From: GCA-2861595 sp035526335
GTDB taxonomy: Bacteria; Actinomycetota; Acidimicrobiia; Acidimicrobiales; GCA-2861595
Assembly (NCBI GenBank): GCA_035526335.1
Contig: DATLCN010000036.1
Span: 124,001 to 188,000 of the forward strand
Length of the DNA: 64,000 bases
Direction: 5' to 3'
The position numbers were made by a program, and so were the translations under genes. This document shows positions 43,038 to 52,355 of this stretch, in pieces; the stretch's first letter is position 1; each line of letters starts with the position of its first letter. The notes beneath the pieces are model-generated. The model was given only the letters and a program-made list of their open reading frames with translations. It was not told the DNA's origin and made no database searches.

Positions 43038-45164
43038 ATGATCGAACGGTTCAGCAAGCGGCGGGACGAGGACGGCTTCACCCTCATCGAGCTCCTGGTC
43101 GTCATCGTCATCCTCGGCGTCTTGAGCGCCGTGGTCGTCTTCGCCGTGCGGGGCGCCGGCGACAAGGGCCAGAGTTCGGCGCTCAAGATCGACGCCAGGA
43201 CAGTGCGGACCGCCGAGGAGGCGTTCTGCGCGCAGAACGGCCGCTTCGGCACGATGGAGGAACTCCATAGCAGCCCGAACGCCAAATTCCTCTCGGAGAA
43301 GTCGACGATGACCGACGTGGCGCTGGCTCCGGGAGGCCCCTGCAAGGGGTCGGGTGTCGACGACAGCAAGTCGGGCTTCATCCTCGGCTACAAGGAGCCC
43401 AACGCCGGGTCGCCCCCGGCCAGCACCGGCTACCCCGAGCTGAAGCTGGCCGTCACGGGCACCGGCTCCGGTGTTTACCCGACACCGTTCGAATGGGGCT
43501 TCGGCGGACCGGCCCAGCAGCAGATGAACCTGATGTTCGACCCGCTCCTGTGGAAGGACGCCACCGGGATGGAGATCCCCTGGCTGACCACCTCGGTGCC
43601 CACGATCGCCAATGGCGGCGTCTCGGCCGACGGGAAGAGCTACACCTTCACGCTGCGCAGCAACGTGAAGTGGCAGGACAGCGGAGTCGTCACGGCCCAC
43701 AACCCCAGTGGCGGCGACCAGTTCCTCACCGCGGACGACGTGAAGTTCACCGTCGACTACCAGAACACCGGGGGTGCGGCCAACACGGTGACACCGTGCT
43801 GGTGCAAGACGGCCCTCACCAACATCTCCTCCGTCGTCGTCAACTCCCCCACCTCGATCACCTTCAACCTGACCAAGGCCGTCAACACCTTCTTCCAGGA
43901 CATCGGGTGGGGAATGGTCATCCTGCCCAAGCACATCTGGCAGAACATCACCACCTCGACCAGCCCGAGCATCACGTCGATGCACACCTCCGTCGAGGGC
44001 TACATGGGCACCGGCGCCTACAAGCTCCTCAACCCCCTGTCCTACGTCCCGTCCGGCGGCAGCTGCGGGGGCTGCTCCCAGTACGACGCCAACACGTCGT
44101 TCTTCCTGGGAACGCCCTACGTGCGGAGGCTCACGTACAAGCTCCCCGGTTCCGGGATCACGGGCCTTCAGACCAAGACGATCGACGCCGGCAGCGTGGG
44201 CAGCAACGACGGCATCACCACCAGTGATCTGAATGCGCTGTCGGGGCTGTCCCGGGTGACCGCCCCCGGCGGGGGCAACACGGTGGTGCATTTCAACCTG
44301 ACCAAGGGGTTCCCCTACAACGAAGTGCGCTTCCGCCAGGCCGCCGCCTACGCCATCGACCGCAACTACCTGCTCCAGGCCATCGCCGGCGGCCGGGGCA
44401 AGGTGAGCAGCATGGGCTCCCTGGCGCCCTCACATCCCATGCTGGCCCCAGGACTGCCCACCTACGACCTGGGCACCCGGGCGGCCAACGTCGCCAAAGC
44501 CAAGGACCTGCTGGACCAACTCGGGATCGTGGACACCAACGCCGACGGCAAGCGTGAGTGCCCGGTGGCCAACCCCTGCGCGCTGGTGTCCAACACCGGA
44601 GCCGTCACCACCTCGGTCACCCCCACGAACTTCAACCCCAACCTCTACGGCGCCGGCAGCCCTTCCACCGCCACGGCCACGGCCATCCAGCAGAACCTGG
44701 CTGACGTGGGCCTCGACTTTGCCCTGGCCACCGGGACCAACTTCCAGGCCCAGAACGGTTACTACGGGATGCAGCTGGTGGGCTGGGGCAACACCATGCA
44801 GGACCCCGACATCCTGCGCGTCCGCCTCGACTCCTCCTACACCGCCGTGGTGCCGTCGTTCTGGAACATCTACGGGTGGAACAACACAGCCAATGCCACC
44901 AGCTTCATGGCGAAGGCCCAGGATGAGCTGACCACGACCGACCCGATCTTTCGCAAGAAGCGGGTCCAGGAGATGCAGGAGTTGGTGGCCGCCGACGTGC
45001 CCCAGATCTCGCTGTTCACGGCCGACGTCTGGTTTTTCTACCAGGCGGGCAGTTTCTCGTCCTGGTACAACACACCGAACGGCACGCCCCCCGGCCCACC
45101 CGGCTTCTTCAACAAGCACGTCTTCGTCACCGGCAAGCAGTTCGGCCTGCCCGCCGGCTACTAG
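43038..45164 (+). CDS. Pilin-solute-binding protein fusion 2
   Basis: 708 aa. Leader MIERFSKRRDEDG, then FTLIELLVVIVILGVLSAVV; pilin head with RTVRTAEEAFCAQNGRFGTM and a second Cys in GGPC; family 5 binding domain from about residue 135 (NLMFDPLLWKDATGMEIPWL, SYTFTLRSNVKWQDSG, DVKFTVDYQNTG, RFRQAAAYAIDRNYLLQAIA). It aligns with fusion 1 from end to end, including the CxC motif (TPCWCK here, TQCFCK there) and the C-terminal VTGKQFGLPAGY. First gene of the full operon with both permeases and the double ATPase, so the binding part very likely works in ABC import. Confidence 0.95.
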   Translation: MIERFSKRRDEDGFTLIELLVVIVILGVLSAVVVFAVRGAGDKGQSSALKIDARTVRTAEEAFCAQNGRFGTMEELHSSPNAKFLSEKSTMTDVALAPGGPCKGSGVDDSKSGFILGYKEPNAGSPPASTGYPELKLAVTGTGSGVYPTPFEWGFGGPAQQQMNLMFDPLLWKDATGMEIPWLTTSVPTIANGGVSADGKSYTFTLRSNVKWQDSGVVTAHNPSGGDQFLTADDVKFTVDYQNTGGAANTVTPCWCKTALTNISSVVVNSPTSITFNLTKAVNTFFQDIGWGMVILPKHIWQNITTSTSPSITSMHTSVEGYMGTGAYKLLNPLSYVPSGGSCGGCSQYDANTSFFLGTPYVRRLTYKLPGSGITGLQTKTIDAGSVGSNDGITTSDLNALSGLSRVTAPGGGNTVVHFNLTKGFPYNEVRFRQAAAYAIDRNYLLQAIAGGRGKVSSMGSLAPSHPMLAPGLPTYDLGTRAANVAKAKDLLDQLGIVDTNADGKRECPVANPCALVSNTGAVTTSVTPTNFNPNLYGAGSPSTATATAIQQNLADVGLDFALATGTNFQAQNGYYGMQLVGWGNTMQDPDILRVRLDSSYTAVVPSFWNIYGWNNTANATSFMAKAQDELTTTDPIFRKKRVQEMQELVAADVPQISLFTADVWFFYQAGSFSSWYNTPNGTPPGPPGFFNKHVFVTGKQFGLPAGY

Positions 45165-45185
45165 CCGGAGCCGTCGAGGCTCGCC

Positions 45186-46256
45186 ATGAGGCCCGGCGGG
45201 CACGCCCCCGGCCGGACGGCGGGGACCCAGCGCGATCAGGGTCCCCGCCGTCGGGCCAAGCGCTCCTTCCGGATGGCTGACGGCCGGCGCCGGGGCGCGG
45301 CCTGGCGGGTCGGCATCTACCTGGTGACGCTGTGGGCGGTGGTCACCGTGGTGTTCTTCCTGCCCCGGGTCATGCCCGGCGACCCGCTGACGGCGATCCG
45401 TGAAGCGAACTCGCCTCTGAACTCCGAGGACAGGGCCATCCTGGAAGCCCACTACAACCTCGATCAGCCCCTGCTCACCCAATACGGCCTGTACCTGAGT
45501 GGACTGGCCCGCAGGGATATGGGGCTCACCATCGGCGGCGGGGCGCCGGTGGGCCAGCTCATCTGGAACCGCCTGCCGTGGACCCTCCTGCTGATGGGGA
45601 CCTCGCTGGCCGTGTCGTCGGCGATCGGGTTCGCCGCCGGAGTATCGGCTGCGTGGCGTCGGGGCGGCCGGGTCGATCGGCGCCTGCTGACCGTGATGAC
45701 CGTCCTGCATGCCGTGCCCGAGTACGTGCTGGCCACGGCCTTGCTGCTCCTGTTCGTGGTGAGGGTGCCACTGTTCCCCTCCGCCGGAGCGGCCACGCCG
45801 TTCACCCAGTCCTACGGGCAGCTGTACAAGCTGGCCGACGTCGGCTACCACCTGGTTCTCCCGGCCACCGCCCTCACCCTGGGGCTGCTCGGCACCAAGT
45901 TCCGCCTGGTGCGCAACACCACCATCTCGGTGCTCGGCCAAAACTACATGGTGGCGGCCCGGGCCAAGGGGGTACCCGAACGGCTGCTCAAACGCCGCCA
46001 CGCCGGCCGCAACGTGTTGCTGCCGTTTCTCACCGTGGTGGGTCTGCAGGTGGCATTCGCCGCCGGGGGCTCGATGTTCGTGGAGACGGTGTTCCAGTAT
46101 CCGGGCATGGCCAGCCTGATGCTGCCGGCCATCGAGAACCTGGACTTCCCTCTGATGGAGGCGTGCTTCGTGATGCTGGCCATCCTGGTGCTGACCGCCA
46201 ACCTGATTGTTGACCTCACCTATGCCCGCCTCGACCCCAGGGTGCGAACGGAGTGA
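45186..46256 (+). CDS. DppB-type ABC permease (cassette 2)
   Basis: 356 aa, ATG 45186. Basic N-terminal extension, then VVTVVFFLPRVMPGDPLTAI, six membrane segments and the EAA loop NYMVAARAKGVPERLLKRRH. Very similar to the cassette 1 DppB (for example RNTTISVLGQ and GRNVLLPFLTVVGLQVAFAA in both). Starts 21 bp after fusion 2. Confidence 0.94.
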   Translation: MRPGGHAPGRTAGTQRDQGPRRRAKRSFRMADGRRRGAAWRVGIYLVTLWAVVTVVFFLPRVMPGDPLTAIREANSPLNSEDRAILEAHYNLDQPLLTQYGLYLSGLARRDMGLTIGGGAPVGQLIWNRLPWTLLLMGTSLAVSSAIGFAAGVSAAWRRGGRVDRRLLTVMTVLHAVPEYVLATALLLLFVVRVPLFPSAGAATPFTQSYGQLYKLADVGYHLVLPATALTLGLLGTKFRLVRNTTISVLGQNYMVAARAKGVPERLLKRRHAGRNVLLPFLTVVGLQVAFAAGGSMFVETVFQYPGMASLMLPAIENLDFPLMEACFVMLAILVLTANLIVDLTYARLDPRVRTE

Positions 46257-47137
46257 CCCCTCTGGACGACCTCTCGGTGGCGGCGAACAGCAGCACCGGC
46301 ACCCGGACACGCTCACTGGGGTGGGTGGGCCTGGTCATCATCGCCACCCTGGTCGTGCTCGCCCTGCTGGCCCCCTGGATCCGGCGCTATCGGCCGGAGA
46401 CCATATCGTGGGATTTCCTCCAGGGTCCGAGCTGGCGCCACCCGCTGGGAACCAACCGGATCGGCCAGGACCTGGCCAGCCAGATGATCGAGGGAGCCCG
46501 CTCGTCGCTCCTCGTCGCCGTGCTGGCCGGCGGCGGCACCGTGGTTATCGGGGCCTCTGTCGGCTTGATCGCGGGATGGCGCCGGGGCTGGGTGGACCTC
46601 GTCGTGATGCGGGTGGTCGACGTCTTCCTGGCGACGCCCCGCTGGCCCCTGCTCATTCTGATCGGCCTCTACGCCGGGCGTGACCTGCTGGTCGTGGCCG
46701 CAGTGATCGCCCTGCTGTTCTGGCCAGGCCCGGCCCGGACGCTGCGCTCGCAGGTCCTGTCGCTGCGGAGGCGCGCCCATCTGAAGGCAGCCGTGGGCTT
46801 CGGTGCCGGGACTGTCCATATGCTCCGCCGCCATATCGTCCCCGAAGTAGGGCTGATTCTCGTAGCGCAGTTCCTGTCGGCCATGGGGCGGGCCATAATG
46901 CTCGAGGCTGGCCTCGCCTTCATGGGGATCGGCGACCCGTCGAGGACGAGCTGGGGGTCCATCATGCGCGATGCCGGCGATTATTCCGGCCTTATTTATA
47001 GCAATGCCTACCTGTGGTGGATGGTCCCCCCGATGTTGGCGATCATTTTCACCCTGCTCGCCCTAACCTTCGTCGGCATGGCGGTGGAGCAGCGCATCAA
47101 CCCCCGCCTGGCCCGCCACCACACCGGCAGGGCCTGA
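46253..47137 (+). CDS. DppC-type ABC permease (cassette 2)
   Basis: 294 aa, GTG in a GTGA overlap with the DppB stop. Contains WRHPLGTNRIGQDLASQMIE, VMRVVDVFLATPRWPLLILI, the EAA loop LKAAVGFGAGTVHMLRRHIV and EAGLAFMGIGDPSRTSWGSI. Pairs with DppB 2 and is followed 2 bp later by the ATPase gene. Confidence 0.94.
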   Translation: MTPLDDLSVAANSSTGTRTRSLGWVGLVIIATLVVLALLAPWIRRYRPETISWDFLQGPSWRHPLGTNRIGQDLASQMIEGARSSLLVAVLAGGGTVVIGASVGLIAGWRRGWVDLVVMRVVDVFLATPRWPLLILIGLYAGRDLLVVAAVIALLFWPGPARTLRSQVLSLRRRAHLKAAVGFGAGTVHMLRRHIVPEVGLILVAQFLSAMGRAIMLEAGLAFMGIGDPSRTSWGSIMRDAGDYSGLIYSNAYLWWMVPPMLAIIFTLLALTFVGMAVEQRINPRLARHHTGRA

Positions 47138-47139
47138 CC

Positions 47140-48915
47140 ATGACCGACCTGCACGTCGACAACCTGAGCGTCACCTACGGCGGCCCGGCGCCGGTGCGGG
47201 CGGTGGACGACGTCTCGTTCACCGTCGCCCCGGGCGAGTGCCTGGGCATCATGGGCGAGTCGGGCTCGGGCAAGTCGACACTGGCCAAGGCTCTGCTCGG
47301 CCTGGTGGACGAGGCCGAGGTGAAGGGTGCCATGAGCCTGGGCGACGTCGACCTCACCGCCCTCGACGAGGACACCTGGCGGTCGGTGCGTTGGCGGCGC
47401 ATCGCCCTGTCGTTCCAGTCGACCACCGCCTTGAACCCCGTGCTGCGGGTGGGCGACCAGATCGCCGAGCCCCTCGAGATCCACCTCGAAATGAAGGGCC
47501 GCGAGGCGGCCCGGCGGGCCGGCGAGCTGCTCGACGAGGTGGGCCTGAGCGCCGAACACGCCTCGCGCTATCCCAACGAGCTGTCGGGCGGCCAGCGCCG
47601 TCTGGCCCTTCTGGCCATGGCCCTGGCGTGCAACCCCGAGGTGCTCCTCCTCGACGAGCCCACCGTCGGCCTCGACCCACTGACCCGGGCCCATGTGCTC
47701 GACGTGCTCGGCCGGTTGCGGGGGGCCGGGCGCACGGCAATGGTGGTGCTCAGCCACGACGCCGACGCCCTGGAACTGCTGGCCGACCGGGCGCTGGTGC
47801 TCTACCGGGGGTGGGCGGCCGAGACCGGGCCGGCACCGATGGTGCTGGGCCGGCCCCGCAGCCCCTACGCCTGGGCCCTGCTCAACGCCAGACCCACCCT
47901 GGCGTCGGTGAAGGACCTGCGGGGCATCCGGGGCGACGCCCCCAACCCCACCGACGTGGCCGCCGGCTGCCCCTTCTCGGGCCGCTGCACCCAGGCCGTG
48001 GCCGAGTGCGAGGACGGTCGCCCCCCACTGGTGGCCCCCCTCGGCGAGGACGGGTCCCGCCTGGTGTCGTGCGTGCGCGGCGGCCTGGTCGAGCTGCTGG
48101 CGGCCCGGGGCCTGCGCAAGACCTACCGCAGCCGCACCGGGCTGGTGCGCTCCGAATCGGTGGCCGCCGTCGACGGGATCGACCTGGTGGTGCGCGAGGG
48201 CGAGGCGGTGGGCCTGGTGGGGGCCACCGGCGCCGGCAAGTCCACCCTGGCCAGCCTTCTGGTCGGGTTGTTGTCGCCCGACGAGGGCACGGTGGTGTTC
48301 GAGGGGATGGAGCTGGGCCAGGCCGGCGGCTCGGCGCTCAAGGCGGCCCGCCGGCGCCTGCAGATGCTCTTCCAGGACCCCTACGAGGCGCTGTCGGCCC
48401 GCATGACCATCGCCCAGGCTGTGCGCGAGCCCCTCGACGTGCAGAAGCTGGGCACCGGCGCCGAGCGGGACGTCCTCGTGCGCTCCACCCTGTCGGCGGC
48501 CCGCCTGCCCGCCGACGATGCCTTCCTGGCCCGTCATACCCACGAGCTGTCCGGAGGCCAGCTACAGCGCGTGGCCCTGGCCCGGGCCCTGGTACTCGAG
48601 CCCAAGCTGCTCATCGCCGACGAGCCGGTGTCGATGCTGGACCCGAGCGAGCAAGCCAAGATGATCCAGTTGCTCAAGCACCTCCAGGTGGAGCGGGGCA
48701 TGGCCATGATCTTCGTGTCCCACGATCTGTCGGTGGTGCTGCGGGTGGCCGACCGCGTGGTGGTCATCGACGGCGGCAAGGTGGTGGAGGAGGCCACCGG
48801 CAGCGAGATCCTCGTCTCGCCCCGACACGACGTGACCCGGGGGCTGCTGGCCGCCTCTGGGCGCGACGCCCTGTTCGAGCGGGCCTCCGCCGCCTACCTG
48901 CCCCTCGGCGTCTGA
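47140..48915 (+). CDS. Double ABC ATPase (DppD-DppF fused type)
   Basis: 591 aa with two nucleotide-binding domains. Domain 1 (about 1-260): Walker A GESGSGKST, signature ELSGGQRRLAL, Walker B EVLLLDEPTVG. A linker with the oligopeptide-transporter Cys cluster follows: AAGCPFSGRCTQAVAECEDG ... LVSCV, an iron-sulphur-type site in DppD-like proteins. Domain 2 (about 305-591): Walker A GATGAGKST, ELSGGQLQRVALARAL, Walker B KLLIADEPVSMLD and SHDLSVVLRVADRV. It energises import. It is the only importer ATPase in a window with three permease pairs, so it probably serves several of them. Confidence 0.95.
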   Translation: MTDLHVDNLSVTYGGPAPVRAVDDVSFTVAPGECLGIMGESGSGKSTLAKALLGLVDEAEVKGAMSLGDVDLTALDEDTWRSVRWRRIALSFQSTTALNPVLRVGDQIAEPLEIHLEMKGREAARRAGELLDEVGLSAEHASRYPNELSGGQRRLALLAMALACNPEVLLLDEPTVGLDPLTRAHVLDVLGRLRGAGRTAMVVLSHDADALELLADRALVLYRGWAAETGPAPMVLGRPRSPYAWALLNARPTLASVKDLRGIRGDAPNPTDVAAGCPFSGRCTQAVAECEDGRPPLVAPLGEDGSRLVSCVRGGLVELLAARGLRKTYRSRTGLVRSESVAAVDGIDLVVREGEAVGLVGATGAGKSTLASLLVGLLSPDEGTVVFEGMELGQAGGSALKAARRRLQMLFQDPYEALSARMTIAQAVREPLDVQKLGTGAERDVLVRSTLSAARLPADDAFLARHTHELSGGQLQRVALARALVLEPKLLIADEPVSMLDPSEQAKMIQLLKHLQVERGMAMIFVSHDLSVVLRVADRVVVIDGGKVVEEATGSEILVSPRHDVTRGLLAASGRDALFERASAAYLPLGV

Positions 48916-48947
48916 ACCCCCCACCACCTACCGAGGAAGGAGACCTC

Positions 48948-49925
48948 ATGACGAGCACGAGGGACACGAAGAGCACGACGGACAGGGACCTGTCGTTTCT
49001 GGCCCCACCGGGCGAACTGCTCGACTGGCGGATGGTGCTGTTGGCCGCTGCCGCCGGCGACACCGGCATCCTCCAGTCCCTTCCCGCCCTTCCCGGCAAC
49101 CTGGCCGCCGAACTCGGCCTCGACGAGGCGGCGGTCGTGGTCGTCCTCGAGGCTCTGGCCCAGTTCGGCGTGGTGGAGGCGGGCGGCGACGGCGCCTTCG
49201 CACCGGGACCGTCGGCGCCCGACGCCGAGGCCGGCGCCTCGCTGCACCACCACGCCCGGTCCATCGGCCAATGGGCCCGCGCCCTCGACGACCGCCTCCG
49301 GGGCGCGCCGGTGGTGCCGGGGGGCCCGCCGAGCGAGCCCGAGCGGTGGATCGACGCACTGGCCGTCCACGCCCGGCGAGCCGCGCCGTCCTCGGTCGAC
49401 GCCTGCCTGGCCCGCCTCCCCCACGCCAAGGCGGTACTCGACCTCGGCGGCGGCCACGGGGAGTACGCCCTGGAGTTCGCCCGCCGGGGCCTGTCGGTCA
49501 CCCTGCAGGACCGGCCGGTCATGATCGACATCGCCCGCCGGCGCGGCACCCTGGAGAAGGCCGGCGTGGAGTTGTTCGCCGGCGACTTCTTCGACACAGT
49601 GGCCGACGGGCCCTTCGACATTGTCTTCTGCTCGGGGGTCACCAACACCTTCGACGCCGAGCGCAACGTCGACCTCTACCGGCGGGTCCGCCCCATCGTC
49701 GCTCCGGGCGGGTGCTTCGTGATCCAGACCTCCATGCGCGACCGCCAACCCGGCTCGGTTCTGTTCGGCGTACAGATGCTGGTGGTGGGCAATGGGGGCG
49801 ACGCCCACCCCGAGACCCGGTACCGCCAGTGGCTGGCTGCGGCCGGCCACGGCCCGCCCGACGTAGTCGACATCGACGGCGACCGGCGCAGCCTCCTCTT
49901 CGCCCCGGCGGCCGCGGGCACGTGA
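48948..49925 (+). CDS. SAM-dependent methyltransferase 2 (O-methyltransferase-like)
   Basis: 325 aa; ribosome site GAAGGAG before ATG 48948. Shares DLSFLAPPGELLDWRMVLLA, motif I AVLDLGGGHGEYALEFARRG and VTLQDRPVMIDIARRRG with methyltransferase 1. Embedded in the fusion 2 operon between importer ATPase and exporter genes, suggesting it modifies a compound that is taken up or sent out. Substrate unknown. Confidence 0.87.
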   Translation: MTSTRDTKSTTDRDLSFLAPPGELLDWRMVLLAAAAGDTGILQSLPALPGNLAAELGLDEAAVVVVLEALAQFGVVEAGGDGAFAPGPSAPDAEAGASLHHHARSIGQWARALDDRLRGAPVVPGGPPSEPERWIDALAVHARRAAPSSVDACLARLPHAKAVLDLGGGHGEYALEFARRGLSVTLQDRPVMIDIARRRGTLEKAGVELFAGDFFDTVADGPFDIVFCSGVTNTFDAERNVDLYRRVRPIVAPGGCFVIQTSMRDRQPGSVLFGVQMLVVGNGGDAHPETRYRQWLAAAGHGPPDVVDIDGDRRSLLFAPAAAGT

Positions 49926-49944
49926 ATCTCGAGCCGGCTCCGGC

Positions 49945-50748
49945 GTGAACGCGCTGGTCGTCGAGGACCTGGCCGTCCGCTACGGCGACCTGGAGGCGGT
50001 CCGGGGGGCGTCGTTCTCGGTGCAGGCGGGGCAGGTGTTCGGCCTCCTCGGCCCCAACGGGGCGGGCAAGACGTCGATCCTCCGGGTGCTCACCACCCTG
50101 ATGCGCGCGGCGGCCGGGCGGGCCTTCATCCTCGGCCACGACGTGGCCGAGGCGCCGGCCACCGTGCGTCGCCTGATCGGCTACGTGCCCCAGGCCCTGT
50201 CGGCCGACGGCTCTCTCACCGGCCGCGAGAACGTCTCGTTGTTCGCCCGGCTACATGGGGTGCCCCGCCCCGAGCGGCGCGAACGTATCGCCGAGATGCT
50301 CGCCTTCATGGACCTCGGGGAAGCGGCCGACCGCGTGGTGCGCACCTACTCGGGCGGGATGGTACGGCGCCTGGAGATCGCCTGCGCCCTGGTCCACCGT
50401 CCGCGCCTGCTCCTGCTCGACGAGCCGACGATCGGGCTCGATCCGGTGGCCCGCCGGGCGGTGTGGCGCCACCTGGGCACGCTGCGCGAAGCTTCCGGCC
50501 TCACCCTGCTGGTCACGACCCACTCCATGCACGAGGCCGACGAGCAGTGCCAGCGCCTCGCCGTGATGAGCGGCGGCAAGGTTCGGGCCGAGGGAACCCC
50601 CGAGGAGCTGCGGGCGTCGTTGAACCTTCCCGGGACCACGCTGGAGGATGTGTTCGTGGCCCTCACCGCCACGCGCCACGACCAACCGGACAGGAGGGAC
50701 CTGCGTGACATCAGCCGCTCACGGCGCACGGCACGACGTCTTGGTTGA
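49945..50748 (+). CDS. ABC exporter ATP-binding protein (DrrA-like)
   Basis: 267 aa, GTG start. Walker A GPNGAGKTSILRV, Q-loop YVPQALSADGSL, signature TYSGGMVRRLEIA, Walker B RLLLLDEPTIGLD, and the SMHEADEQCQRLAVMSGG block typical of daunorubicin-resistance and other ABC-2 exporter ATPases. A tail of about 20 Arg-rich residues overlaps the start of the permease gene. Works with the next gene to export a hydrophobic or natural-product-like compound. Confidence 0.92.
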   Translation: MNALVVEDLAVRYGDLEAVRGASFSVQAGQVFGLLGPNGAGKTSILRVLTTLMRAAAGRAFILGHDVAEAPATVRRLIGYVPQALSADGSLTGRENVSLFARLHGVPRPERRERIAEMLAFMDLGEAADRVVRTYSGGMVRRLEIACALVHRPRLLLLDEPTIGLDPVARRAVWRHLGTLREASGLTLLVTTHSMHEADEQCQRLAVMSGGKVRAEGTPEELRASLNLPGTTLEDVFVALTATRHDQPDRRDLRDISRSRRTARRLG

Positions 50749-51544
50749 GGAGGTCGCACCCCTCTCGCCCGGAGAGGCAGCCCGGTCCTATGCCGGGACC
50801 GTCGCGGCCATGGCCGGCGCCGAATGGCACCGCGTGCGGCGGGAACCGTCGGCGCTCGTGGCCCGGGTGGCCCAGCCACTGCTGTGGCTCTTGGTGTTCG
50901 GCGCCGCCGTCTCCAAGGTGCGGGGCCTGGGCGACACGGAGGTGCCCTACCAGGCCTTCCTAGTACCGGGGGTCATCGCCCAGTCGGTGCTCTTCGTCGC
51001 CATCTTCTCCGGGCTGGCCATCATCTGGGAGCGCGATCTCGGGATCACCCAGCGGTTGTTGGTCGCCCCCGTGCCCTGCAGCGCCATCATCATGGGGAAG
51101 GCGGTCAGCGCCGCCATGCGGGCGGTGGTGCAGGTGGGCCTCGTGCTGGCCGCCGTCGCCGTCATCGGTATCCCGCTCCGCTGGACGGTGCCGACGATCG
51201 TCGGTTCCCTGGGCTCGGTCGGGTTGTGCGCCACCCTCCTGTCCGCCGTGTCCATGGTGATGGCATCGGCCGTGCGCAGCCGGGAGCAGTTCATGGGGAT
51301 CGGCCAGCTGGTCACCCTGCCCCTGCTCTTCGCGTCGAGCGCCCTCTACTCGGTGTCGGTGATGCCCACTTGGTTGCGGGCCCTGGCCCACGCCAACCCG
51401 CTCACCTACGAGGTGGAGATCCTCCGCCGCCTCCTCGTGGGGGTGGGCCCCAATCGCATCGGCCTCGACGTTGCGGTGCTGCTGGCCTGGACTTTGATGG
51501 CCGTCGCCGTGGCCAGCCGCATTTTCCCGCGCCGCGTCGCCTGA
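50705..51544 (+). CDS. ABC-2 exporter permease (DrrB-like)
   Basis: 279 aa from GTG at 50705 with AGGAGG just upstream; overlaps the ATPase gene by 44 bp. Six membrane segments, with PLLWLLVFGAAVSKVRGLGD, YQAFLVPGVIAQSVLFVAIF, WERDLGITQRLLVAPVP and LPLLFASSALYSVSVMPTWL, typical of ABC-2/DrrB permeases. The last 69 bp have a broken second copy at 30791-30859. Confidence 0.92.
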   Translation: MTSAAHGARHDVLVEEVAPLSPGEAARSYAGTVAAMAGAEWHRVRREPSALVARVAQPLLWLLVFGAAVSKVRGLGDTEVPYQAFLVPGVIAQSVLFVAIFSGLAIIWERDLGITQRLLVAPVPCSAIIMGKAVSAAMRAVVQVGLVLAAVAVIGIPLRWTVPTIVGSLGSVGLCATLLSAVSMVMASAVRSREQFMGIGQLVTLPLLFASSALYSVSVMPTWLRALAHANPLTYEVEILRRLLVGVGPNRIGLDVAVLLAWTLMAVAVASRIFPRRVA

Positions 51545-51604
51545 CCGGGCGGGATGGGGTGTCCAGCCTTCGCCATGGCCGGCTGGAGCGGTCAACTGAG
51601 GGAG

Positions 51605-51637
51605 CTTCAGGTCATCTTCAGGATGGTTCCGTAGGAT
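51605..51637 (+). promoter_or_regulatory. CTTCAGG-repeat promoter of the fmdE-regulator operon
   Basis: Two perfect CTTCAGG copies (51605-51611 and 51616-51622) 11 bp apart, a 9-bp gap, then TAGGAT (51632-51637) as -10. It lies 30 bp before the fmdE-like start and would drive fmdE, the lipoprotein and two-component system 2, implying autoregulation if response regulator 2 is the binder. Confidence 0.68.
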
Positions 51638-51666
51638 GAAGACAGTGGGAAAAGAGAGGAGCCCCG

Positions 51667-52335
51667 GTGACGGTCAAGTCGGCGTCGACGTGCATGTGCG
51701 GTGAGCTGGGCCCGCAGACGAGCAGGCGCAAAGCGCTCGATGACGCCACCCTCGACCAGGTGGTGCGCTTCCACGGCCACCTCTGTCCGGGCCTGGCCAT
51801 GGGCATCCACGCCGCCAACATCGCCCTCAGGGAGATCGGCCCCCACTCCTCCGACGAGGAGGTCGTGGCGGTGGTGGAGACCGACATGTGCGGAGTCGAC
51901 GGCATCCAGTTCCTCACCGGCTGCACCTTCGGCAAGGGCAACCTCATCCACCACGACTACGGAAAGAACGCCTACACCTTTTTCCGCCGCTCCGACGGCC
52001 GGGCGGTGCGCATCGTCGGTCTCCCGAACGCCTGGCCGCGCGACCCCGAGCACCAGGCCCTGTTCGCCAAGATCCGGGCCGGTGAGGCGACGAAGGCCGA
52101 GCGGGCCCGCTTCCGAGAACTCCACGAGTCTCAGTCCCACGCCGTGCTCGCCCTCGACCCCCACCAGCTCTACTCGGTCACCGAAGTGCACGACGAGCCG
52201 CCTCGCAGGGCCCGCATCCACACCTCGGTTCCCTGTGCCCGCTGCGGCGAGGGCGCCATGGAGACGCGGGTTCGTCGCTTCGGCGGCGACGAGCTGTGCC
52301 AACCCTGTTTCGACGCAGCCCTGGCCGCAAACTGA
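51667..52335 (+). CDS. FmdE-family protein with C-terminal zinc ribbon
   Basis: 222 aa, GTG start after GGAGCCCC. The FmdE core has VVRFHGHLCPGLAMGIHAAN (H-x-H-x-C-P-G), VVETDMCGVDGIQFLTGCTF and GKGNLIHHDYGKNAYTFF. The end is a zinc ribbon CARCGEG ... ELCQPCFD. FmdE proteins were named for molybdenum formylmethanofuran dehydrogenase operons, but many occur beside transporters in bacteria without that enzyme and bind metals. Here it sits beside a nickel/oligopeptide-type importer system, suggesting metal or cofactor handling; that role is inference. Confidence 0.87.
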   Translation: MTVKSASTCMCGELGPQTSRRKALDDATLDQVVRFHGHLCPGLAMGIHAANIALREIGPHSSDEEVVAVVETDMCGVDGIQFLTGCTFGKGNLIHHDYGKNAYTFFRRSDGRAVRIVGLPNAWPRDPEHQALFAKIRAGEATKAERARFRELHESQSHAVLALDPHQLYSVTEVHDEPPRRARIHTSVPCARCGEGAMETRVRRFGGDELCQPCFDAALAAN

Positions 52336-52355
52336 CGGATCGGGTGAGGATCCCG

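Noticed and set aside
44430..46316. 628-codon minus-strand frame opposite fusion 2 and DppB 2
   Set aside because: Antisense shadow of well-conserved genes.
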